Source: Micromonospora sp. CB01531 (lineage in GTDB: Bacteria > Actinomycetota > Actinomycetes > Mycobacteriales > Micromonosporaceae). Taken from it: a stretch of 64,000 bases of DNA. Under the pieces are notes generated by a model that was not told the origin of the DNA, did no database searches, and saw only the letters and a program-made list of their open reading frames with translations. Of this stretch, positions 8,467 through 18,041 are shown in pieces. The position numbers and the translations under genes were made by a program. The stretch spans positions 116,604-180,603 of the forward strand of contig NZ_LWLS01000035.1 in the NCBI RefSeq assembly GCF_001905095.1. Direction: 5' to 3'. How positions within the stretch are numbered: the first letter of the stretch is position 1; the number at the start of each line of letters is the position of its first letter.

Positions 8467-9402
8467 GTGACACGCGCGACGAACCGCCGGATCCACTGGG
8501 CGGACCTGCCCGACCGGGTCCGGGCCGCGGTGGAGGAGATCCTCGGTGACCGGGTGGTGGAGGCCCTCTCCCAGTCAGGCGGCTTCTCCCCCGGCACCGC
8601 CGACCGGGTGCGTACCGCCGGCGGCCGGCGCGCCTTCGTCAAGGCGGTCAGCCCGGCGCAGAACGACCGCAGTCCCGGGCTGCACCGGACGGAGGCGCTG
8701 ATCGCCGCCGCACTGCCGCCGACCGCGCCCGCACCCCGGCTGCTCGGCAGCTACGACGACGGCGACTGGGTGGCGCTGGTCTTCACCGACGTGGCGGGGC
8801 GGCACCCGGTGACGCCCTGGGCAGCCGGCGAGCTGAACGCGGTGCTGTCCACCCTGGAGGCCATGGCCGCTGCGCTCACGCCGGCGTCGGTCGCGGTGGC
8901 ACCCACCGCCGCCGCGCAACTCGCGCCGGACTTCGCTGGCTGGCGGCGGATCGCCGCGGACCCGCCGGCCGACCTGGACCCGTGGGCCCGGGCCCGGCTG
9001 CCGGAACTGTGCGCCGCCGCCGACCGGGGGCTGGCGGCGCTGGCCGGCGAGACGCTGTGCCACCTCGACATCCGCGCCGACAACCTGCTGATCGGCCCCG
9101 ACGGCAGGGTCAGCGTGGTGGACTGGCCGTGGGCCTGCCGGGGGCCGGCGTGGCTGGACAGGCTGATGATCCTGGTCAATGTGCAGGTCTACGGCGGGCA
9201 CGACCCCGAGGCGTTGCTGCGCGACCTGCCACTCGCCGCCGGAGTGGATCCGGCCGACCTGACCGGCGTACTGGCCGGGTTCACCGGGTTCTTCCTCGAC
9301 GGGGCCCGGCTGCCGCCGCCGCCCGGCATCCCCACGGTACGGGCGTTCCAGCGTGCCCAGGGCGACGCCCTGCTGCGCTGGCTCACCCGCCGGCTCCCCT
9401 GA
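8467..9402 (+). CDS. Aminoglycoside-phosphotransferase-like kinase
   Basis: A 311-aa protein with the APH/choline kinase fold. The catalytic loop is HLDIRADNLLI (residues 199-209, catalytic Asp201, Asn206) and the metal-binding segment is VVDWPWA with Asp219. The lobe upstream has AFVKAVSP, giving the ATP-binding Lys near residue 60. Family members phosphorylate aminoglycosides, homoserine, choline or macrolides; no resistance cluster is present here, so the substrate is open. The start is GTG at 8467, 40 bp after the reductase, so it may share that transcript. Confidence 0.85.
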   Translation: MTRATNRRIHWADLPDRVRAAVEEILGDRVVEALSQSGGFSPGTADRVRTAGGRRAFVKAVSPAQNDRSPGLHRTEALIAAALPPTAPAPRLLGSYDDGDWVALVFTDVAGRHPVTPWAAGELNAVLSTLEAMAAALTPASVAVAPTAAAQLAPDFAGWRRIAADPPADLDPWARARLPELCAAADRGLAALAGETLCHLDIRADNLLIGPDGRVSVVDWPWACRGPAWLDRLMILVNVQVYGGHDPEALLRDLPLAAGVDPADLTGVLAGFTGFFLDGARLPPPPGIPTVRAFQRAQGDALLRWLTRRLP

Positions 9403-9414
9403 CCGGTTGGGCGG

Positions 9415-10212
9415 TCAGGCGGGCGCGCGGACCTCGTGGGTGAGGAACGGCAGAGCGGCCTCGGGCAGCGCCGGTGACCCGACGATGTCGTAGTGGGTCA
9501 GGCCGGGCAGCACGGCCAGCCGGGACGCCGGGCGGTCGGTGCCGTCCCAGCCGGCGTCCCGGTGCCCGCCGCCGAGCAGCCCGAAGAACTCCGCCATGTG
9601 GCTGACCGGGACCGAGTCGGCGTCGGCGAAGACCAGGAGCACCGGCAGGGCGAGCGCGGCCACCTCGGCGGACCAGTCGTAGTCGCGGCGCAGCAGGTCA
9701 CCGGTCTTGGCCCAGAGCGTCGGCCAGTCCTGCGGGCGCGGCGCCAGACGCAGGTAGAGCTCGTGCGGAGGGGTGCCGCGCATCTGCTCGGCGACCCGCT
9801 CGTCCTGGGCCGCCATTGCCGCTAGCACCTCCGGGTACCAGCCGCGCCGCCGGCACGGCGTGGAGACCAGCACCAGGCGGCGGACCAGGCCGGGGTGCTG
9901 GATCGCGGTACGCAGGGCCACCCCGCCGCCGAGCGAGTAGCCCATCAGGTCGGCCTGCGGCAGGTCGAGGTGCCGCAGCAGCGCGGCGATGTCGTCGGCC
10001 ATCGACTCGTGCCGCAGCGGCCGGTCCACGTCGGCGGTGCGGCCGTGCCCCTGCAGGTCGACGGCGATCACCCGGCGGCGACCGGCGAGGGCGGGCAGGA
10101 TCGGCTGGAACATCTCCACCGCGCCGTAGCCACCGTGCAGCAGCACCAGCGGCTGGCCGGTCCCGTGGACCTCGTACCAGAGCCGCACCCCGTTGACGTC
10201 CGCGTAGCTCAT
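9415..10212 (-). CDS. Alpha/beta hydrolase
   Basis: A 265-aa alpha/beta hydrolase. The oxyanion-hole motif is LLHGGYG, the nucleophile elbow is GYSLGG (Ser near residue 92), a candidate acid is in FADADSVP, and the catalytic His is in GLTHYDI. There is no signal peptide, so it is cytoplasmic. The ATG is preceded by GGGGGAG. It is convergent with the APH-like gene, 12 bp apart. The substrate is unknown; it is most like esterase/haloperoxidase-type hydrolases. Confidence 0.88.
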   Translation of the reverse strand: MSYADVNGVRLWYEVHGTGQPLVLLHGGYGAVEMFQPILPALAGRRRVIAVDLQGHGRTADVDRPLRHESMADDIAALLRHLDLPQADLMGYSLGGGVALRTAIQHPGLVRRLVLVSTPCRRRGWYPEVLAAMAAQDERVAEQMRGTPPHELYLRLAPRPQDWPTLWAKTGDLLRRDYDWSAEVAALALPVLLVFADADSVPVSHMAEFFGLLGGGHRDAGWDGTDRPASRLAVLPGLTHYDIVGSPALPEAALPFLTHEVRAPA

Positions 10213-10340
10213 GACCGTGCTCCCCCGTCGTCCCTGTACCGGTACAACGAGCGTCGCGTCCCGGCGTCGGGACGGGCGGCGTCCCCCGGCAAACCTGGGA
10301 CGCCCGCCCGGCGGCGATGCACTCAACCCATGATCCGGAT

Positions 10341-10388
10341 ACGCCGCGCCCCCGCCGCCTCGGGCCGGGGGCGACGGGGGCGCGGCGT
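10341..10388 (-). terminator. Terminator of purine permease gene
   Basis: A 14-bp perfect stem (10341-10354 with 10375-10388) starts 7 nt after the permease stop codon on the minus strand. The 20-nt loop is itself GC-rich. There is no U tract, as is common for actinobacterial terminators. Confidence 0.7.
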
Positions 10389-10395
10389 GGACCGG

Positions 10396-11886
10396 TCAGC
10401 TGACGCCGGTGACGGCCTTGACCAGGTTGATGCCGAAATAGACCACGAACGCGGCGGAGACCGCCCACATCAGCGGGTGGATCTGGCGTGCCTTGCCCTG
10501 GGCCACCCGGATCGCCACCCAGCTCACGAAGCCGGCGCCGATGCCGTTGGTGATCGAGTAGGTGAACGGCATCAGGGTCATAGTGAGGAAGGCCGGGACC
10601 GCGACGCCCACGTCGGTGAAGTCGATCTCCTTGACCTGGCGGATCATCAGCGCACCGACGATCACCAGCGCCGGGCCGGCGGCCTCGCTCGGCACCAGCG
10701 ACACCAGCGGGGTGAGCAGCAGCGCGCCGAGGAAGAGCACGCCGGTGACCACGCTGGTCAGACCGGTACGCCCACCGTCCGCGATGCCCGAGGAGGACTC
10801 GACGTACGTGGTGGCCGAGGAGGCGCTACCCGCGCCACCGGCGACCGCGGCGACGCCGTCGACGAAGAGCACCTTGCCCAGTCGGGGCATGTCGGTGCCG
10901 TCCTTGGTGGTCAGGCCGGCCTGCTTGGCCAGGCCCACGGTCGTGCCCATCACGTCGAAGAAGTCGGCGAGCACCAGGGTGAACACCAGCAGCAGCGCGG
11001 TCATCACGCCGACGTGGGCGAACGAGCTGAACGACACGTTGCCGACCAGGTGCAGGTCGGGTGCCTTGATCAGCGGATCGGGCAGGGTCGGCACGTTGAG
11101 CCGCCAGCCCGCCGGGTTGGGCTTGCCGTCGACGAACGCCGGGCCGGGCTTGGCGAGGGCGTTGACGATCACCGCGACGACGGTGGTCGCCACGATGCCG
11201 ATCAGGACGCCGGCCTTCACCTTGCGGGCCACCAGGATGCCGGTGACCAGCAGGCCGACCAGGAAGACGACCGTGGTCCAGCCGCGCAGCGTGCCGTCGC
11301 CGCCGAGCTGCACCGGGACGGTGGTGCCGGCCGCGTCCGGCACCCGCCGGACCAGACCGCCGTCGACGAAGCCGATCATGGCGATGAACAGACCGATACC
11401 GGCGGCGATGGCCGCCTTCAGCGAGGCCGGGATGGCCCGGAAGACGGCCTTCCGGAAGCCGGTCAGCACCAGCACGGTGATGATCAGACCCTCGATCACC
11501 ACCAGGCCCATCGCCTCGGCCCAGGTCATCTGGGAGGCGACGGCGTACGCGACGAACGCGTTCAAGCCCAGGCCGGTCGCCACGGCGAACGGCACCCGGC
11601 CGACGACGCCCATCATGATCGTCATGACCGCCGCGACGAGGCAGGTGACCCCGGCGACCGGCGCGATGCCGAGCAGGTTGCCGTCCTTGTCCGGGGCGGT
11701 ACCGATGATCAGCGGGTTGAGCACGACGATGTAGGCCATCGTCGCGAAGGTGGTGATCCCGGCGAGCACCTCGCGCTTGACAGTCGAGCCACGGCGGGTG
11801 ATCTCGAAGAAGCGGTCGAGGCGGCCGCGCTCGGCGGGTTCCGCCGACTCGACCGGGGCAGCAGGATCCTGCGTAGTCACGCTCAT
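10396..11886 (-). CDS. NCS2/AzgA-type purine (adenine/guanine/hypoxanthine) permease
   Basis: A 496-aa membrane protein of the AzgA/PbuG branch of nucleobase permeases. It has many hydrophobic segments, the early LAGITTFATMAYIVVLNPLI segment, GLGLNAFVAYA in TM3, and TTYVESSSGIADGGRTGL in the substrate-binding TM8-9 region. It imports purine bases with protons across the cytoplasmic membrane. It is monocistronic with its own terminator. The long leader upstream was checked for a purine riboswitch and none was recognised. Confidence 0.93.
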   Translation of the reverse strand: MSVTTQDPAAPVESAEPAERGRLDRFFEITRRGSTVKREVLAGITTFATMAYIVVLNPLIIGTAPDKDGNLLGIAPVAGVTCLVAAVMTIMMGVVGRVPFAVATGLGLNAFVAYAVASQMTWAEAMGLVVIEGLIITVLVLTGFRKAVFRAIPASLKAAIAAGIGLFIAMIGFVDGGLVRRVPDAAGTTVPVQLGGDGTLRGWTTVVFLVGLLVTGILVARKVKAGVLIGIVATTVVAVIVNALAKPGPAFVDGKPNPAGWRLNVPTLPDPLIKAPDLHLVGNVSFSSFAHVGVMTALLLVFTLVLADFFDVMGTTVGLAKQAGLTTKDGTDMPRLGKVLFVDGVAAVAGGAGSASSATTYVESSSGIADGGRTGLTSVVTGVLFLGALLLTPLVSLVPSEAAGPALVIVGALMIRQVKEIDFTDVGVAVPAFLTMTLMPFTYSITNGIGAGFVSWVAIRVAQGKARQIHPLMWAVSAAFVVYFGINLVKAVTGVS

Positions 11887-12199
11887 GGCGTGGCCTTACT
11901 CCGTTCCGGGTTGGCCCGCCGGACGCGCCGGTCGGGCGGTGGGGGTGCAGTCGTCCCGATTCGGTTGGCCCGGAGAACGTCGGGACGGCTGGGCTCCACG
12001 GATCCCCGTGAAGCACTACGAAGCCGCACCCGGTCGGGGAGCGACTTCGCACCTCCACCTTAACTTCCGGGTAACGGCGGATGACCTGCCCCTACGCGTG
12101 ACCCCGTCGAGAGGGTGGGCAAGGTCACTCCCGACCGGCGGCCGGCTGCTCCGCTCGCCGGTCTGCGGCCCGCCTGATCGCCACTGGCATGATCACGCC
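11887..12199. other. 313-bp intergenic region, permease leader
   Basis: It separates the divergent permease and the 12200 gene. It contains an 8-bp inverted repeat CGTCCCGA/TCGGGACG (11952-11959 and 11980-11987) in the permease leader, and a -10-like TAAGGT (12057-12062, minus strand) that would give a leader of about 165 nt. No purine or other riboswitch core was recognised. The role of the hairpin is unknown. Confidence 0.4.
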
Positions 12200-12703
12200 G
12201 TGACCGACCGGGAGCCGACCGCCGCCGAGCGCCTCTTCGTCGATGAGCTGTGCCAGCGGGTCGACGGGTTCGACCTCTGGTTCGGGCAGGATGCTGACGG
12301 GGCTCCCCGGGTCACGGTCACGTACCTTCCTGGCGACGGCGACCGGGCCGGGACCCACCTCGTGCTGACGTACGACGGACGGCGACTCCGCGGCGGGTGG
12401 AGCGCCATCGCGCCGGCCTGGGAGGGTGAGGCCGCCCCGGACGACCTGCTCGACTCGGCTTCCCGTCACGGGCTGCGGCTCGATCACGTCGAGCCGGTCC
12501 CCGCCGCCGCGTCGGCGGTGGACTGGTTGGTCCGCGAGACCGGCCGCCGGGCACCCGCTCCTCCCGGGCCCGTCCGCGCCCACGTGACTGCCCTGATCTC
12601 CGTACTGGCCGGCATCGTGGCGCTGCTCGCGCTGCTCTTCCTGCTGTGCATGGGGCCGCTCGTGATCTACCGGTTACTGTTCCCGGACGGCCCGTTCGCC
12701 TGA
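12200..12703 (+). CDS. Hypothetical protein with C-terminal membrane segment
   Basis: A 167-aa protein starting at GTG 12200 (begins VTDREPTAAERLFVDEL). The first about 125 residues are soluble, with DLWFGQDADGAPRVTVTYLP; one or two hydrophobic segments (ALISVLAGIVALLALLFLL and following) end the protein, consistent with a tail-anchored topology. Codon bias is coding-like. I do not recognise a family, and the neighbours give no functional hint. Confidence 0.7.
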   Translation: MTDREPTAAERLFVDELCQRVDGFDLWFGQDADGAPRVTVTYLPGDGDRAGTHLVLTYDGRRLRGGWSAIAPAWEGEAAPDDLLDSASRHGLRLDHVEPVPAAASAVDWLVRETGRRAPAPPGPVRAHVTALISVLAGIVALLALLFLLCMGPLVIYRLLFPDGPFA

Positions 12704-12772
12704 CGTGGTCCGCTCAGCTCCGGGCCGCCCGTCGCGTCACGTCCGGCGTCGGGTCATCGCCGCTATCGTGGC

Positions 12773-13414
12773 GTGGTGCCAACCCTGGAACCGGTGGTGA
12801 GTCGAGTGGGTGCGGACGTTGCGCCGTTCGACCTCTGGCCGGTCACCGCAGGTGACGCCGGGTGGCTGCGGCTGCACGGGGCGATGCGGGCCACAGAGCT
12901 CGGCACGGCGGTGTGGTCGCTCCTGTTCCACAGCGGCCCGATCGGCGACGCACTCGCAGTTCCGGACACCCCCACCGAAGCGCTCCGCCTGCTGGCCGGG
13001 TTCGACACCCTCTACGCTCCGGGCGGACTGCTGCTCGTGGATTCGGCCGGCGTACTGGTGGAGCCCGGTTGCTGCTGCGATCTCTTCGAATGGCGCGACT
13101 GGCTGGGCACCCTGCGCGGACTGTCGGTCGACCTCGGGCACAGCCCGGCTCCCGAAGTGGAGTATCACGGCGACGTGGTACGCGTGTGGGCCGAGGGCGG
13201 GGACGAGGCAACACCCCCGGCGGACCGCGCCTGTGTCGATGTCGACCGGGCGACCTTGCCCGACCTGCTGCGATCGGCACAGCGCGACCTAGTCGGATTC
13301 CTCGACGTGACGCGCGCCTGGGCCAACGAGGTCGCGCCGCAGCAGGCTGATCAGGTCGTCGCGGCGCTCGACGCGGGCCTGGCGATCAGCGAACCGCTGC
13401 CGCTGCCGGCGTGA
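12773..13414 (+). CDS. Hypothetical protein
   Basis: An open frame of 213 codons (C terminus LAISEPLPLPA) with a coding-like composition. No known domain is recognised. A hydrophilic PFDLWPVTAGDAGW segment and a CCC triplet in VEPGCCCDLFEW are the only marked features. The start is uncertain: adjacent GTG codons at 12773 and 12776 lack a ribosome-binding site, and in-frame GTGs at 12794 and 12797 are possible. It may be cotranscribed with the 12200 gene (69 bp gap). Confidence 0.6.
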   Translation: MVPTLEPVVSRVGADVAPFDLWPVTAGDAGWLRLHGAMRATELGTAVWSLLFHSGPIGDALAVPDTPTEALRLLAGFDTLYAPGGLLLVDSAGVLVEPGCCCDLFEWRDWLGTLRGLSVDLGHSPAPEVEYHGDVVRVWAEGGDEATPPADRACVDVDRATLPDLLRSAQRDLVGFLDVTRAWANEVAPQQADQVVAALDAGLAISEPLPLPA

Positions 13415-13438
13415 GGCAGCGTTGGCGCTGGTGGTACG

Positions 13439-13513
13439 TGGTGGGCGCGGCAGGTTTCGAACCTGCGACCCCTCGCTTGTAAGGCGAGTGCTCTCCCACT
13501 GAGCTACGCGCCC
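13439..13513 (-). tRNA. tRNA-Val (anticodon TAC), CCA encoded
   Basis: A full cloverleaf can be read on the minus strand: acceptor GGGCGCG pairs with CGCGCCC, D-arm AGCTCAGTGGGAGAGC, anticodon stem CTCGC/GCGAG with loop CTTACAA (anticodon at 13479-13481), and T-loop GTTCGAA. The discriminator A (13442) is followed by a genome-encoded CCA (13439-13441). It reads GUA-type valine codons, which are rare in a genome this GC-rich. Confidence 0.97.
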
Positions 13514-13593
13514 GGAACGCCCGTACGGCGGGCCGGAGTTCGGCAAGCTTACCTGCCGGCCTCCGACCCGGTCGACGGCGTACCTGGGTGGGA

Positions 13594-14061
13594 TCAGGCG
13601 GCGACGGCCTCGGCCAGGGCCTTGCGCCAGCCCTGCTGGTCACGGGCCTCCCCCGGCATGTTCATCTCGGCGAACCGGACCACGCCGGCCTTGTCGATCA
13701 CGAACGTGCCGCGGTTGGCGATGCCCGCGACGTCGTTGAAGACGCCGTACGCCTGAGCCACCGCGCCGTGCGGCCAGAAGTCGGCCAGCATCGGGAACTG
13801 GTAGCCCTCCCGGTCGGCCCAGATCTTGTGGCTGTAAACGGAGTCGACGCTGACGGTCAGCACCTGGACGTCGTCGTTGACGTACTCGTCGAGGTTGTCC
13901 CGCACCTCGCAGAGCTCACCCTGGCAGATGCCGGTGAAGGCGAGCGGGTAGAAGACCAGCAGCACTGTGCGCCTGCCACGGAAGTCGGAGAGCCGGACCT
14001 CCTGGTTGTTCTGGTCCTTGAGCACGAAGTCCGGCGCCTCGGCGCCAACCTCGATGGGCAT
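13594..14061 (-). CDS. ahpE: AhpE-like peroxiredoxin with BCP-like second cysteine
   Basis: A 155-aa thiol peroxidase. The peroxidatic cysteine is Cys46 in PLAFTGIC, identical in context to mycobacterial AhpE, and the protein has the family's length and the [13 protein letters not shown] segment. It reduces peroxides in the cytoplasm, probably with mycothiol or a mycoredoxin. Unlike the 1-Cys mycobacterial enzyme it has a second cysteine, Cys51, in the CxxxxC spacing of bacterioferritin comigratory proteins, so an intramolecular disulfide is possible. It stands in the ahpE - DUF3052 - aceE arrangement known from Mycobacterium. Confidence 0.92.
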   Translation of the reverse strand: MPIEVGAEAPDFVLKDQNNQEVRLSDFRGRRTVLLVFYPLAFTGICQGELCEVRDNLDEYVNDDVQVLTVSVDSVYSHKIWADREGYQFPMLADFWPHGAVAQAYGVFNDVAGIANRGTFVIDKAGVVRFAEMNMPGEARDQQGWRKALAEAVAA

Positions 14062-14139
14062 GCGAGCTCCTTGGGTCGAGTCTGGAGATGGTCAGCCTGC
14101 CACACCCGGCGGCGCCGGCCGCCGGGTGTGTACGGTCGC

Positions 14140-14577
14140 CTACTTCTTGCCCTTGGACCCGCGTCGGAGCACGAGGCGGGCACCGCTCCAGTCCCGACCC
14201 GCGTTGATCGTGGAGGTCTGCTGGAGGCCGGCGGTCTGGGCGCTCTCGGCCACCTCGCTCGGCTCGACGTGACCGTCCCGGCCGGCCTTGGGCGTCAGGA
14301 GCCAGACCACGCCGTTGTCGGCCAGCGGCCCGAGGGCGTCGACGAGGAGCTCGAAGAGGTCACCATCGCCGTCGCGGTACCAGACGAGAACCGAGTCGAC
14401 CACCTCGTCGGTGTCCTCGTCGACCAGATCCCCACAGCGGTCGGTCAGGGCGTCTCGGAGATCCTGGTCGACGTCGTCGTCGTAGCCGATCTCCATGACG
14501 ACCATCCCCGGCTCGATCCCGAACCGGTCCGCCAGGCTGCGTACCCCGTCGGCGGCCTGACCAGCGGTCGCGCTCAC
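14140..14577 (-). CDS. DUF3052 domain protein
   Basis: A 145-aa conserved actinobacterial protein (DUF3052): begins [20 protein letters not shown], then [34 protein letters not shown] and a basic C terminus. Function unknown. I chose GTG at 14577 because AGGAGG lies 9 nt upstream; upstream in-frame ATGs would add residues unlike the family start. It sits between ahpE and E1-type dehydrogenase genes, the same neighbours as in Mycobacterium except for the inserted genes toward aceE. Confidence 0.88.
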   Translation of the reverse strand: MSATAGQAADGVRSLADRFGIEPGMVVMEIGYDDDVDQDLRDALTDRCGDLVDEDTDEVVDSVLVWYRDGDGDLFELLVDALGPLADNGVVWLLTPKAGRDGHVEPSEVAESAQTAGLQQTSTINAGRDWSGARLVLRRGSKGKK

Positions 14578-14688
14578 TGTCGCGTGCCTCCTCATCTCAT
14601 CCCTGCTCGCGGCGTCGTCCGACGCCGTTCCGCCCAGTCCACACAGTTGTGGCTCGCCGCGCAAGTGGCGCACCGGGTGGAACGGAAT

Positions 14689-17415
14689 TTACCGTGCCAG
14701 CAGCGTACGGGCACCCTGGGTAATGGCTTCCGTAGAGACCAGAACCTGACGTGCTGCCGGACCCAATGGTACAAACGAGTCAAGTCCGGCAACTCGTCGC
14801 GCCGCACCTACGTATCCGCCGTCCACCAGGGCGGCGAGCACGCCCTCGCCCACCCCGCCCGACCGGCGCGTCTCGTCGACCACCAGCACCCGGCCGGTGG
14901 CCGACGCCTCCCGGACGATGTCCGCCACCGGCAGCGGGGCGAGCCACCGCAGGTCCACCACCCGGATCCCGACCCCCTCGTCGGCCAGGGCGGCCGCCGC
15001 CCGCAGCGACATCCGTACGCCGTTGCCGAAGGTGATGATCGTGATGTCCTCGGCGGAGCCGACCCCATACACCCGGGCCCGGCCGATCGGCACGTGCCCG
15101 GCGGCCCAGGCACCCGGCGGGGCGTACTCGGCCAGCCATTCGCCGTCGCCGTCGGCGTAGAGGTCGCGGGTGTGGTAGAGCGCGATCGGCTCCAGGAAGG
15201 CGCAGACGCTGCCGTCCACCGCCGCCGCGGCCAGGCAGGTCCGGAGCATGGGCGCGGCGTCGTCCGGCCGTGCCGGCACCGCGACCACCAGCCCCGGCAC
15301 GTCCCGGAGTACGGCCACCGAGTTGTCGTTGTGGAAGTGCCCGCCGAACCCCTCCTGGTAGGCCAGCCCGGCCACCCGGACCACCAACGGGTTGCGGAAC
15401 GCCCCCCGGGAGAAGAACCGCATGGTGGCCGCCTCGCCCCGCAGCTGGTCCTCGGCGTTGTGCAGGTACGCCAGGTACTGGATCTCCGGCACCGGCAGCA
15501 TCCCGGCGACGCCGGCGCCCAGCCCGAGCCCGAGGATCGAGGTCTCGTCGAGCAGCGTGTCGAAGACCCGGGCCCCACCGAACCGGTCCCGCAGTCCCTT
15601 GGTCACCCCGTACACCCCGCCCTTGGCGGCGACGTCCTCGCCGAAGACGGCCATCCCCGGGTGGTCCAGCATCCCGTCGGCGAGCGCCGCGTTGATGCTC
15701 TGCGCGAGGGTGAGCGGTCCGGCCAACTCCGGCGGCCTGCCGCCGAACGCCTCGGCCCGGGCGCCCGCGTTCGGCCCGGCCGCCCGGTCCGCCGCGTCGG
15801 CCACCGCGCGGAAGATCCGTACCGGCCGACGCGGGGCCAGCTCCGCCACCACCTCGACCGGGGACGCCAACTTCGGCTCGTCGAGCACCTCCTCGGCGAT
15901 CCGGCGGATCTGCCAGCCGCGCTCGTCGTACCGGGCCAGCAGTTCCTCGCTGGTGGCGTAGCCCGCCGCCACCAGCAGCCGGGCGGTGGCGAGCAGGGGG
16001 TCCCGCGCGACGTCCGCGGCGATCTCGGCCGGGCTGCGGTACGCGGTCTCCGCGTCGGCCCCGGCGTGCCCCATCAGCCGTACGGTGGTCAGATGCAGCA
16101 CCGCCGGCCGCCGGTGCCGGCGCACCCAGGCCGCCGCCTCCCCCGCCACCCGGTACGCCTCGGCCGGATCGCTGCCGTCGGCGGCGAAGTAGCGGATCCC
16201 CGGCTTGGCGCGCAGCGTGGCGGCCACCCAGCCCTCCGGGGAGCGGACGCTGATGCCCAGCCCGTTGTCCTCGCAGACGAAGAGCACCGGGATGCGCAGT
16301 CCGGTGTGGTCGTACCAGCCGGCGGTGTTGAACGCGGCCGTCGCGGTGGCGTGGTTGACCGAGGCGTCGCCGAACGAGCAGACCACGATCGCGTCCGGCG
16401 GCCACGGCGAGCCGGTGGCGGCGTCCCCGCCGGCCTCGGCCGTCGTCCCCGGCACCCGCCGGCTGCCGACCCGGCGCAGCCGCTCGAGGGCGAGCCCCAT
16501 GCCGACCGCCCGCGGGAGGTGGGACGCGATCGTCGAGGTGGTCGGGATGACCGCGAGGTCCGCCCGGCCGAACACCTTGTGCCGGCCCCCGGCGATCGGT
16601 TCCTGCGCCGAGGCGACCATCCCGCGCAGCACGTCCCGAGCAGCCTCCGCGTACGCGTCCGCAGGGTCCGGCGCGGGCAGCGCCGGCCGGGCGGCGGCCA
16701 CGGCCACCCCGGCCTCGGCCAGCGCCGGGTGACGGTCCGGGTGGTCACCCGATCGGGTGGGTGGGCTGGTGGCCGGCTCCGGCCGGACGGCGACGGGCGG
16801 GGTCTCCGGCCGCTCGGCCGGCACGCCATCCGCGGTCGACGCCGCGGACGTCTCGGCGCCGCCGGCCGTGGACTCGGCGGAGTCGCCGCCCGGCGTCGCG
16901 AACGCGTTCCCGCCGGGCGCCGCATCCGGCGGTCCGGAGGGCAGGCTCTCGACGTCGCGTCGGGGATCGGGTATCCGCGCCGTGGCGGTGGCCCGCGCAC
17001 CGGGTTCGGCGTCCTCGGGGTCGTCGTCGCCGGCCGGCTCGGCGTCGGCGGGGGCGACCGGGAAACCGCCCGCCGCCTGGGCGGCGCGCAGGCAGTAGAA
17101 GGCCCCGGACCGGTAGTGCAGCAGGGCGGGATCGGTCGGCCGCAGGGCGGCGGCCACCGCGGCGTTGCCCTCGTGGCCGGCCGAGCCGATGGTGTAGTAG
17201 CCCTCGCCGAAGCTGCGCAGCCACCGCCCGGCGAGGTCGAGCAGGCGGCTGGTCAGCTGGGCGTCGAAGAGGGCCAGCGCCTGCGCTCCGGTCAACGACG
17301 CGCCGTCGGGCAGCGGTTCACCCAGGTCACGCCGCTGGGCGGGCGCCTCGAGCGCGGCCAGGGCCGCCCGGAACCGGTCGTCGAGATCTTGCGGGGTGGT
17401 CACGTCGGACAGCAT
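14689..17415 (-). CDS. Fused E1 alpha-beta 2-oxoacid dehydrogenase (ThDP-dependent)
   Basis: A 908-aa single-chain dehydrogenase E1. The N-terminal alpha part has [11 protein letters not shown] (near 78) and [24 protein letters not shown], with the ThDP motif opening at [15 protein letters not shown]; the C-terminal beta part has [17 protein letters not shown] and [14 protein letters not shown]. It would decarboxylate a 2-oxoacid and pass the acyl group to an E2, but no E2 or E3 is nearby. Residues about 116-256 are a Pro/Ala/Glu/Gly-rich insert splitting the alpha domain between FYCLRAAQ and [17 protein letters not shown]. The ATG at 17415 has no clear ribosome-binding site; GTG at 17403 is an alternative. 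Confidence 0.88.
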   Translation of the reverse strand: MLSDVTTPQDLDDRFRAALAALEAPAQRRDLGEPLPDGASLTGAQALALFDAQLTSRLLDLAGRWLRSFGEGYYTIGSAGHEGNAAVAAALRPTDPALLHYRSGAFYCLRAAQAAGGFPVAPADAEPAGDDDPEDAEPGARATATARIPDPRRDVESLPSGPPDAAPGGNAFATPGGDSAESTAGGAETSAASTADGVPAERPETPPVAVRPEPATSPPTRSGDHPDRHPALAEAGVAVAAARPALPAPDPADAYAEAARDVLRGMVASAQEPIAGGRHKVFGRADLAVIPTTSTIASHLPRAVGMGLALERLRRVGSRRVPGTTAEAGGDAATGSPWPPDAIVVCSFGDASVNHATATAAFNTAGWYDHTGLRIPVLFVCEDNGLGISVRSPEGWVAATLRAKPGIRYFAADGSDPAEAYRVAGEAAAWVRRHRRPAVLHLTTVRLMGHAGADAETAYRSPAEIAADVARDPLLATARLLVAAGYATSEELLARYDERGWQIRRIAEEVLDEPKLASPVEVVAELAPRRPVRIFRAVADAADRAAGPNAGARAEAFGGRPPELAGPLTLAQSINAALADGMLDHPGMAVFGEDVAAKGGVYGVTKGLRDRFGGARVFDTLLDETSILGLGLGAGVAGMLPVPEIQYLAYLHNAEDQLRGEAATMRFFSRGAFRNPLVVRVAGLAYQEGFGGHFHNDNSVAVLRDVPGLVVAVPARPDDAAPMLRTCLAAAAVDGSVCAFLEPIALYHTRDLYADGDGEWLAEYAPPGAWAAGHVPIGRARVYGVGSAEDITIITFGNGVRMSLRAAAALADEGVGIRVVDLRWLAPLPVADIVREASATGRVLVVDETRRSGGVGEGVLAALVDGGYVGAARRVAGLDSFVPLGPAARQVLVSTEAITQGARTLLAR

Positions 17416-17466
17416 TACCGACGAAGGGTCAGGTCGCCCACCCGGACACGTTCCGCCTACCGCGGA

Positions 17467-17949
17467 TCAGGCCTCGCCGCACTGCTCCGGGCAGCCGCCG
17501 TCGGACACCTTCCAGACCAGCTCACGCAGGGTGGCCAACTCCTCGGTGCTGAGCCCGCCGAGGAGTCGGGAGTCCGACATCACCTGACGCACCCGGTCCC
17601 GGACGCGCCGGCCGGCCTCGGTCACCACCAGCGTCTTCTGCCGCCGGTCGGCCGGGTCGACCCGGCGCTCCACCAGCCCGGCCTGCTCCAGCTTGTCGAC
17701 CAGCGCGGTGACGTTGGACCGGTCGCAGCGCAACTGCTCGGCCAGGTCCCGGCCGGGCAGCGGCCGGTCGGGGTCGAGCTCGTGCAGGGCCCGGGCGGCG
17801 GCCGGAGTGAGCCCCAGCGCGGCGATCTCCTCGTCCTGGTAGTGCCGGATCGCCGAGGCGATGTGCAAGATCCGGCGCACGGTGTCCCCGGCCAGGCCGG
17901 AGCGGTCGGCCGCGACCGGGCCGGCGGTGGAGACAAAGGGTTGCGCCAT
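17467..17949 (-). CDS. MarR-family transcriptional regulator
   Basis: A 160-aa winged-helix regulator: [48 protein letters not shown] spans the recognition helix and wing (about residues 63-111). It ends with Cys-containing [10 protein letters not shown], so redox or metal sensing is possible but unproven. It is divergent from the NADPH-FMN reductase with 92 bp between starts. A -10-like TACGAT (17957-17962, minus strand) lies 7 nt before the ATG, which suggests a leaderless transcript. Confidence 0.92.
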   Translation of the reverse strand: MAQPFVSTAGPVAADRSGLAGDTVRRILHIASAIRHYQDEEIAALGLTPAAARALHELDPDRPLPGRDLAEQLRCDRSNVTALVDKLEQAGLVERRVDPADRRQKTLVVTEAGRRVRDRVRQVMSDSRLLGGLSTEELATLRELVWKVSDGGCPEQCGEA

Positions 17950-17967
17950 ACCTCACATCGTACTTGC

Positions 17968-17997
17968 CAACCAATGGTTGACCTGCTCAACTGTTGA
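17968..17997. promoter_or_regulatory. Twin palindromic operators for the MarR regulator
   Basis: Two perfect palindromes lie in the MarR/reductase intergenic region: CAACCAATGGTTG (17968-17980) and TCAACTGTTGA (17987-17997). The inner half-sites also form GTTGA-N5-TCAAC. This alternating run of CAAC/GTTG half-sites is what a dimeric MarR protein would bind. Confidence 0.65.
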
Positions 17998-18041
17998 CGA
18001 GCTCACGCAAATGCGTCGAGCATCGTCACTGGAGGCGCACC

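Noticed and set aside
11887..12199. Purine riboswitch ahead of the purine permease
   Set aside because: The conserved junction and loop sequences of the purine class are not present; only a simple hairpin was found.
13588..17997. A 1469-codon plus-strand open frame opposite ahpE, DUF3052 and the E1 fusion
   Set aside because: High GC leaves stop-free antisense frames; the composition is Arg/Gly/Pro/His-rich and the opposite strand carries clear protein families.
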